Shown here one piece after another: positions 51,501-64,000 of a DNA stretch of 64,000 nucleotides. Position 1 is the stretch's first letter; each line of letters opens with the position of its first letter. This stretch comes from Dysidea avara (taxonomy: Eukaryota > Porifera > Demospongiae > Dictyoceratida > Dysideidae): positions 43,653,391-43,717,390 of the forward strand of contig NC_089272.1 in the NCBI RefSeq assembly GCF_963678975.1, written 5' to 3'. The notes beneath the pieces were generated by a model, which was not told the origin of the DNA, did no database searches, and worked only from the letters and a program-made list of their open reading frames with translations. A program made the translations under genes and the position numbers.

Positions 51501-54072
51501 CCATAGAGGCATAGACGTCTTCAGAGTGACCTCAAATCTTTCCAACAAGCAAAGTTTCTATAAAACTTTTTATTTAACCAAATTTTCTACTAACTGACTA
51601 GTAACTAATTGATGTCTTTAGCCAAGCATAGGCTGTAACTAGGCTACAGGCGTAATCTTTTCACTGTTCACCCTGGCCTAAGAAAATGTGCCTTTCACCA
51701 ACCACAGCAGCTACAATGGGCTTACCCTTTGCATCCCATTTCTTTGTGCAGATATTGATGCATGTGTGGTGTGACTGGATTGATCACAGAGGAACTTCTG
51801 TTCATAAACTGTTTGTTTATAATGCTGTAGAACATAGCTGAAACTGAAGCAGAATTACTACTTTGCTCTTCAGTATTTCCATATTGATTGGATTGTAGAG
51901 GTGCTTCTCATATTGTTCTTCACTTTTATTAGATACATTTAATACACCAGTAGCTGAAAACAAAGTGGAATGACCACTTTACATTATTTTGAGTAATTGA
52001 TAGTAGGGGTGCATGTTCAGTTGTGACTAACTTTTATGATTCTAGGTCATTCTTTCCTTTGATGTGGTATGTGATGGCTCAGATCACCAGAAATGAATTA
52101 TGTTATTTCACATAAACTAGTACAAGGAAAAATCATAATTGAATATAGAAAATGAAGCAAGGGAGGTCATTTACACCTGCAGCTATGCTAGTGGGACTGG
52201 AGAAGTTCTCCAGGTGTAGATGACCTCTCTTGCTTTTTGTTTCTATGATTCCTATATTTCAAATGTAAGATTTCCGATGTTTCCTTACACTTAGCTAGTC
52301 TAACTCTTGTAATGAAGCAAAAAAATATATTCACCATGAATAATTTATTGAACCTCGGTACATAGTATAGGATGTCATGTGATGCAAACTGTGCAATATA
52401 TAGCAGTGAGTGGATGATAAGACACTTAACAGCCAGAAGGTGTTCTTGGATGGACATGCACAATGGTGAATCTGTTGATGTTGGATTTCATGACTACTAT
52501 ATTATACACTTCAGTTTTAAATTGATGTTGTTTACCTCTTAAAGCATCACCGGGCTTGTGATATAATACAAGAAATATAGCACTCAACAAACATACGTAT
52601 ATTAAACATTGACTCATCTGTACATGCATAATACACTGAAGGCATATATGCACACACTGTGACCTACAGCATAACACATGAATTGTGTATATACTTTGTT
52701 ACAGATCCACCATCACTCACCAATATCATAGTGGAGGATACTGGTACCACCTTCATCACTATATCATGGATCAGTACATCAGTTGGTAGTGTGAATTATA
52801 TTATATCATTATCATCTTCAACTGATGATGTGATAATGTCACACATCACTAATAATACTCAGTACACTATTAATGGACTAACCAGTAATACATCATATAG
52901 GATCAGTGTTGTCCGTAGTGTAGGAATGTGTCAGGGAGAAGGAAAGGAAGTGATGGTGAATACAACCAGAGTGTCACCTAACATACCAATAGGTAAGCTA
53001 TATTATTCACATCACTTGTGGGAAATATTAACATACGGTACGGTCTGTACTCTATGTTAACAGATATATTATATGCTTTCTATACTGAATGCTGCTATAT
53101 ACTTTACTCTATTGTATCTAACTTGTGTTATCACAATTAAGTTGGTTTAGTGCAGTGACTAAGTGCACTTCCTACTAATTAGTTAATGGTACTACTGGTA
53201 TAGCCCTTACAATATCTTATTCACAATAGACATTTTTACATGCTAATTAAACACGCAATGGAATTTGTAAGTAGTTGTTATGAATTTTTGTTTTGTACAG
53301 TTCAACCTTCCAGAAGCAAAACAATTGTTTTACAAGCTACCACTTTAGTTAAAGATTTGTTCACTGATTATGTAGCCGTTGTCTAAACATGCAACCCTAC
53401 AAGTCAATACCTAAATACCACTGAGTACCACCGAGTATATTTACAACTTGATATACATAACAACAAGGATTGATAATAATTATTATAATATCTTGATAAC
53501 AGCTTGTACATCAGTACAAACTCTCTAGTATATAGCTTATTTAACTCCTATTTCATTGGTGATAGACATACGTACATACAGTGTACCACACATACACCCA
53601 TAAATACTGTAGTATAGCTACTAGCCATGCCACTATCCTCATCTTTTTAACAGGTGACAGTGAATCAGATGATGATGAGAACACAACTTTGATCATTGTA
53701 TTTACCATTGTCATTGTCCTCCTCATAATATCATTAGTAATAACTGTTGCTATTATTGTTTGGTTGTGTGTTGAGCGTTACCACAAACTGGCCATGGTGT
53801 GCAGCACTTGTGGTAAGGTGTATAAACGGAGTAAATATTTTAATTATCCATGACTTTTGTGTTTACTAGAAGTTAAAACTCCTGTGAACCAGCAGCAGTT
53901 AAACACAGACACAATCAAGATGCAGTCATCTCCAGCTTATGTTCCAGTAGGTCAAGACACTTATCCAACTTCTTCCATAGTACCACAATATGATACTGTA
54001 CAAGTCCCTTCTGATCATCAAGATGTACCAATGATGGCTAATCCAGCTTATCTGACCCATAAGAACATCTGA
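48565..54072 (+). CDS. Receptor gene B: signal peptide, Ig (split exon), FN3, TM helix, tail with NPAY (353 aa)
   Basis: Paralogue of gene A in tandem. Manual model: 48565-48616 (signal peptide MDNKQLLTIIICLATTA), 48883-49050 and 50527-50718 (Ig-like domain), 52705-52992 (FN3 with TISWISTSVGS and TSYRISVV), 53654-53812 (acidic SESDDDE then TM helix), 53870-54072 (tail). The sum, 1062 nt, is divisible by three. The two Ig pieces together give 120 residues versus 116 in gene A, with ALTITNGPQDTTVC and GGLEWIADPFNGNNS almost as in gene A (AVIITNGPQDTTVC, DGLEWIADPLNGNNS). The exon is split by a ~1.5-kb insertion with usable splice sites; if these are not used the gene is broken. The tail has YVPV, YDTV and NPAY, candidate SH2/PTB docking motifs. 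There is no Thr-rich stalk exon as in gene A. Confidence 0.75.
49051..50526 (+). other. Insertion splitting the Ig exon of gene B, probably spliced as an intron
   Basis: Sequence absent from the homologous exon of gene A. It starts with a tandem 21-bp unit containing ATGTACCACGGTAGTGG, giving two alternative donors (GTAGTG at 49051 and 49072), both phase 1. It ends with TTTTTTTTGCCCCACTAG as acceptor. The middle (49090-50140) has one 20-bp motif copy (49111-49130) and a TTCTT-rich run (49270-49320), and no gene; the last 385 bp are the perfect palindrome. Confidence 0.65.
50142..50527. mobile_element. Perfect 181-bp-arm palindrome (foldback MITE)
   Basis: The arms 50142-50322 and 50347-50527 appear identical in inverted orientation, separated by about 24 bp. 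Ends are ACTAGTGGGGC / GCCCCACTAGT, consistent with a TA target duplication. Being error-free, it is recent or recently gene-converted. Its right end forms the pyrimidine tract and acceptor of the gene B Ig exon. Confidence 0.9.
50719..52704 (+). other. Intron 3 of gene B (2.0 kb)
   Basis: Contains a degraded copy of the hairpin repeat (51830-52320, compare 33900-34560). No exon or other repeat recognised in 50740-51820 or 52330-52700. Confidence 0.45.
52993..53653 (+). other. Intron 4 of gene B
   Basis: 660 bp, AT-rich. Neither a Thr-rich stalk exon like that of gene A nor any repeat is visible. Confidence 0.4.
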
Positions 54073-56567
54073 TGTGTTACCTCAATGAAACACATGTACA
54101 TCACACCTATCACAAAATGCAATGTGTCACCTCATCATGTTGTAATACTCAATATTGCAGTATAATAATACATGTAACTGTTGAGCTTGTGTACTTATGT
54201 GAATGACATGTACTACATAAAGTATAATGAAGATGTGTACACATCTGTGATTGTGCTAAATCGACACATTTCATCATTGTAAACTAGCATCGTATGTGTA
54301 GATTATATCATGTATTTTAACACACCAGCAAAATGTATAGAGTAATATATGTACAGCATGCATGTATGGGCATCCATCTTATAGTTTAGTAGTAGTGCAC
54401 ACAAATTCAGCACCTAATATGGTCAATCTCATGAATTGGTTGTTGTTCAATATACTCTAATAGAACAGTCATGTTAGAATGTCTTTCAGCCCATTATGTA
54501 ATTATACCAGGAAATGTGTTCTATATGATTGTATGTTCCAAGAAATGTGCCCATCAGATTGTAACATGCACAAGTGTGTTTAATTCATCAGAACACACAG
54601 TGTTATAAATCTTGAAGGAATGTATATAAAGTGCATGCCATTGGGCTGTAACAATTCATTGGCAATCCTGGCACCAATATTGTGCATATTAAGAATGATT
54701 TGGCACCTTTGGGTAGTCCATTAGTGTAGGTACAGGTATCTGTTAAATATTATTATACGTACACGCTGAGCAATGTGAACATATACACTAGTTTGAATAT
54801 CTTGTGCAGTATGATGTTAAAAAAATTTACATCGTTAATAAATCAATGTATATACACCCTGTATGTCAACACCAGTGACCATAAAACTACAGCAATCAGA
54901 GGTGTGGGGAGGGAGTTTCCAAGGGTTTCAGGAAACACTCTTTGAAATTTAGATTTTAATCTTACAGCAGTAACCTAACACACCACTGTGCAAACGTGAG
55001 TAGGTAGCAGCGCTAGCATGCAGTACAGCACAATAAGATTCACCTCTCAGGGCCAATGGATCTACAGATTTTTTGTTTAAAGGATGGAGATACTCTAATA
55101 GAGCATTCACACAAATACCCATGTATTATTACCTTGAGAAGTAACTTTATTGCATTAATGTTGTATAATCCTACAATGTCAGGTTCTTCCTCAATAAAAA
55201 ATACTAAATATCTCCACTCTACCTCATTTCCAACAAGGTAATACAAAACTGAATGTGACTAGTTTCACCCCGTTACATATTTATAGTCTGAAGTTTTCAG
55301 TCATGGACCTCCTGTAGTTCTATAATGCACTCGGGTGTACAAGACACGTCCTCAATAAATGTGCTCAAGCATAGTAAGAAGTTTAAAATGATACTTAGTT
55401 ATTCCATTTTGGTCAGTGGATTCAAGGAGTATACAGATATATAACTGATTCACTATCTAATCACATTGTTATATAACTCAGTATCCATAACCTGTGAATT
55501 AGAAAGATATTAAAGGGTTATTATGAAGTGGCAATGACGTTTTTAAAAATTTCCCTATGAAGCTAGTCAATTTCAGATAGTGGAGATCAGCAATAAGCTG
55601 CAACAGTGTGCAAAACCTTGCTACCACTTGCATGACTGTTCTATTAGAATAGTTTATATTTCCTATGTATTCTTCATAGCATATTTGATTCATTAGTCTA
55701 TAAAATAATTTTTATTACCAGTTATATCATGAGAGTATCATAAGTACTTTATATACGGTGATGGGCTGTGAATTAGTGTCATTGATTATTTATGTGTAAG
55801 TTTCTGTTTCATACGTAGGTAGCTACATTTTATGATTATAATTTTTGTTATATAGCTAGTGAGTTACTAATGTAGTGTACTGATTCATCCATGAAACACA
55901 GCAGTTGGTATATTATGTAACAATATTCAAGCTCTGGAGCTGTCCCTGCTGCTGGTGACTTAGTGGAATCCCCTTCCCTTGAAAAATTGGCTTATGCCAC
56001 TAACAAAGGTGACAACAACTTCAAGATAACTGGTGACACTAGTTGCTAAACACTTGATAATACTATACTTTTCCACTTTCTACTGCATTTATAAGATCAA
56101 GACACTCTAATAGAGCAGTCAAGTAACTTATATGTATAGAACAATCATATAACTACAGATTATAGCAAGAGTTTATAATAAGATTATAGTGACAACCTTT
56201 ACCTTGCGGTAAGTTTGTTTATTTCATATAGTTCAAACCATTGTGATTATTAACTAAAGTATAAAATCTAAGAGCTAGCTAATTAGCTCAAAATTTTCTG
56301 GAGGCATGACCTCAGATGCCTTATAGCTGTATTTAATTCCTTGCATTGGCAATAATACACTTTAAAATTAATTTTCAGAAGCCCCCTTTTAAAAATCATA
56401 GATATGCCACTGCATTTCCACATGCAAACTATCATAGATTTTCAATTATCTGAATGCCAGCAGGGGAAGTGGGGACTACAATTAGGCAACTGAGGTTTCA
56501 TTGTGCTCTGTGAGGTTGTTATTTTGTAAGTACATGGTTGTGTATGGTGTGTACCTGCACCTTGCAC

Positions 56568-56632
56568 TAGTCTCACTTTGTGTGGAGCCAGTTTTTTGCT
56601 GCCCCCACACAAACCATCTAGCTGGCACGTGA
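56568..56632. mobile_element. Possible minimal TAGTCT-family element (65 bp)
   Basis: It interrupts a sequence that is continuous at ~44205 (CACCTTGCACATGTCAA). The left end TAGTCTCAC and right part CTGGCACGTGA recall the TAGTCTCACGTAGCCAG terminus, and the flanks ACCTTGCAC / AACTTGCAC form a 9-bp duplication with one difference. The right terminal GACTA is missing. Confidence 0.4.
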
Positions 56633-57469
56633 AACTTGCACATGTCAAATAGTCAAGTTCAGTTTGGTGGGTATGCATGTTTTATTATTAGTACATAGTA
56701 CAAGATTTAACAATACCAAAATTAAATGTATTGTATAATACCATATCTATATTTGGGATACTTTAGGATATTGACTAAGAAGCTGGTCATTTATTTAATG
56801 ATGATAAGACTCCCTTATTAACTAAACAAGAATATACTGCTTATTAGTGTCTTGGTTATGCCATGACATTTTAAAATATATTTCTATTCACCAAAAAGTG
56901 TGTGTATAGCTTCTGGACTCTGCTACATTATTATACTCACTTACAAACGTAATTACAAAAGGGTTATCATAATTATGTTGATGTTGTTTTGTGCATGACA
57001 CGTATTCATGCTCAATTACCTAGCGAGTTGTCCAGAAGCAATTCTCATAGCTAAACATCCACCATGTAGCTACAATACCAATCTTTCCCAGGTGTTGTGC
57101 TTGAATAAAGTCACTGCAAATTGTATAAGGTGCTTATTAATAATTTATGAATGAAGTGTATCACTGTTCATGGCATAGCCAATTTTTGAGATATGTACAT
57201 AGTAGTGCTAAAAATAATCTATTGCTAAGGAATGTAAGCAGTGAAGCCTATTGTTAGCGTGTGTCAATGCAATGTCTATTTATGGAAGTTGTGCTGTTGT
57301 TTTGGCTACACTGAGCTAACTATTTTACAGCCTGATGTCTGTAATCAGTACATATATGACATGGTGGTGTACATGTAGTGGTGAATTGTCAGTTATTATT
57401 ATTATAGCTAGCTAGCTACTGTCTGTATAACAAGGAGCATTTTTAACATGTATTTTGGATGTTAGAAAT

Positions 57470-57524
57470 ATAACATTGAACACATACTTGAAGTACAGTA
57501 CTTCAAGTATGTGTTCAATGTTAT
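57470..57524. repeat. Perfect 55-bp hairpin
   Basis: ATAACATTGAACACATACTT, then GAAGTA, CAG loop, TACTTC, AAGTATGTGTTCAATGTTAT: 26-bp perfect arms and a 3-nt loop. Too tight a loop for a standard miRNA precursor; may be a tiny foldback element. Confidence 0.85.
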
Positions 57525-57902
57525 TATCGTATCAAATTTCAAGCATCGCCCACCACTAGAGTAGCCTACTCTCCGCACATGCGCTTGTAAATAGATAAGC
57601 GCTAGCTAAAATCTAAGCATAAATAATCAATGTCTGAGCTGCTGAGTATGGAAGTCGAGACTAGTGTACAAAACAACGTAGGTGAGAAAATTACTTGTTA
57701 TATAAAAGTATTTTGCATCAAAAATCTCGCTGGACCATATTTCCGGATTCTCCCGTTTTACTTTTAACGTGCCCGGATGAAACTGCATCCCTATCAGTTT
57801 AACTAGTATAAGTATAATAGGTAGCTGGTCAGAGAAGTAGTTATGTGATAAACTGCAGTTGTCTTCAACTGATTCAATCCAGACTAGTAACAACACTTAA
57901 TT

Positions 57903-64000
<6,098 letters not shown>

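Larger units (their letters stand above)
54073..57902. other. Intergenic region between genes B and C
   Basis: Holds four loci of the 20-bp motif (54450-54473, 55089-55110, 55632-55653, 56102-56122), a segment 56520-57130 homologous to intron 4 of gene A, a small TAGTCT-like insertion (56568-56632) and a perfect short hairpin (57470-57524). No coding gene was recognised. Confidence 0.5.

Overview
The window looks like nuclear DNA of an invertebrate animal, most likely a sponge or similar early-branching metazoan (inference). The base composition is AT-rich. Genes are split by GT-AG introns, many only about 50 bp long. There are secreted or membrane proteins with Ig and FN3 domains, animal-type BEL/Pao and Ty3/gypsy retrotransposons, and very many small inverted-repeat elements. 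I see no rRNA or tRNA gene, operon, CRISPR array or other prokaryotic feature.

Layout. 1-5.2 kb: a 75-bp tandem array, a TIR element, an (AGGC)n microsatellite and two copies of a dispersed repeat. 5.2-17.06 kb: a 40-bp minisatellite array split by an almost intact BEL/Pao element (6028-11927, 5-bp target duplication) and by two small inverted-repeat elements, followed by a 3.3-kb satellite of ~30-bp monomers. 17.07-19.2 kb: a 544-bp TIR element carrying the start of a RecQ-like helicase gene, a LINE remnant, and a TIR element with a TTAA hairpin nested in it. 19.6-25 kb: a young Ty3/gypsy element inside a hairpin MITE. 25.4-31.7 kb: a RecQ/WRN-like exon, then a ~6-kb TIR element with two convergent genes, a nine-exon DUF6589-type gene (putative DDE transposase) and a decayed RecQ-like helicase.

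33.3-45.3 kb and 48.6-54.1 kb hold two paralogous host genes in tandem. Each encodes signal peptide, Ig domain, FN3 domain, transmembrane helix and a short cytoplasmic tail; all junctions are phase 1 and the exon sums divide by three. Their introns are full of repeats. The Ig exon of the second gene is split by a ~1.5-kb insertion ending in a 386-bp palindrome, yet usable splice sites keep the frame. 57.9-64 kb: a third secretory-pathway gene running off the window, with a decayed RLE-type LINE and ~1.1 kb of (TG)n in its first intron.

The main points are: (1) a RecQ+DUF6589 transposon family with TAGTCT termini and 9-bp target duplications, seen as a long copy, a deletion derivative and a MITE; (2) an inverted-repeat element in the DUF6589 coding sequence whose own ends supply the 5' and 3' splice sites, i.e. 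a candidate introner; (3) a second candidate intron gain in the Ig gene; (4) all three premature stops in the two LTR elements being TGA, as expected from CpG decay. All exon models are manual reading and have no transcript support.
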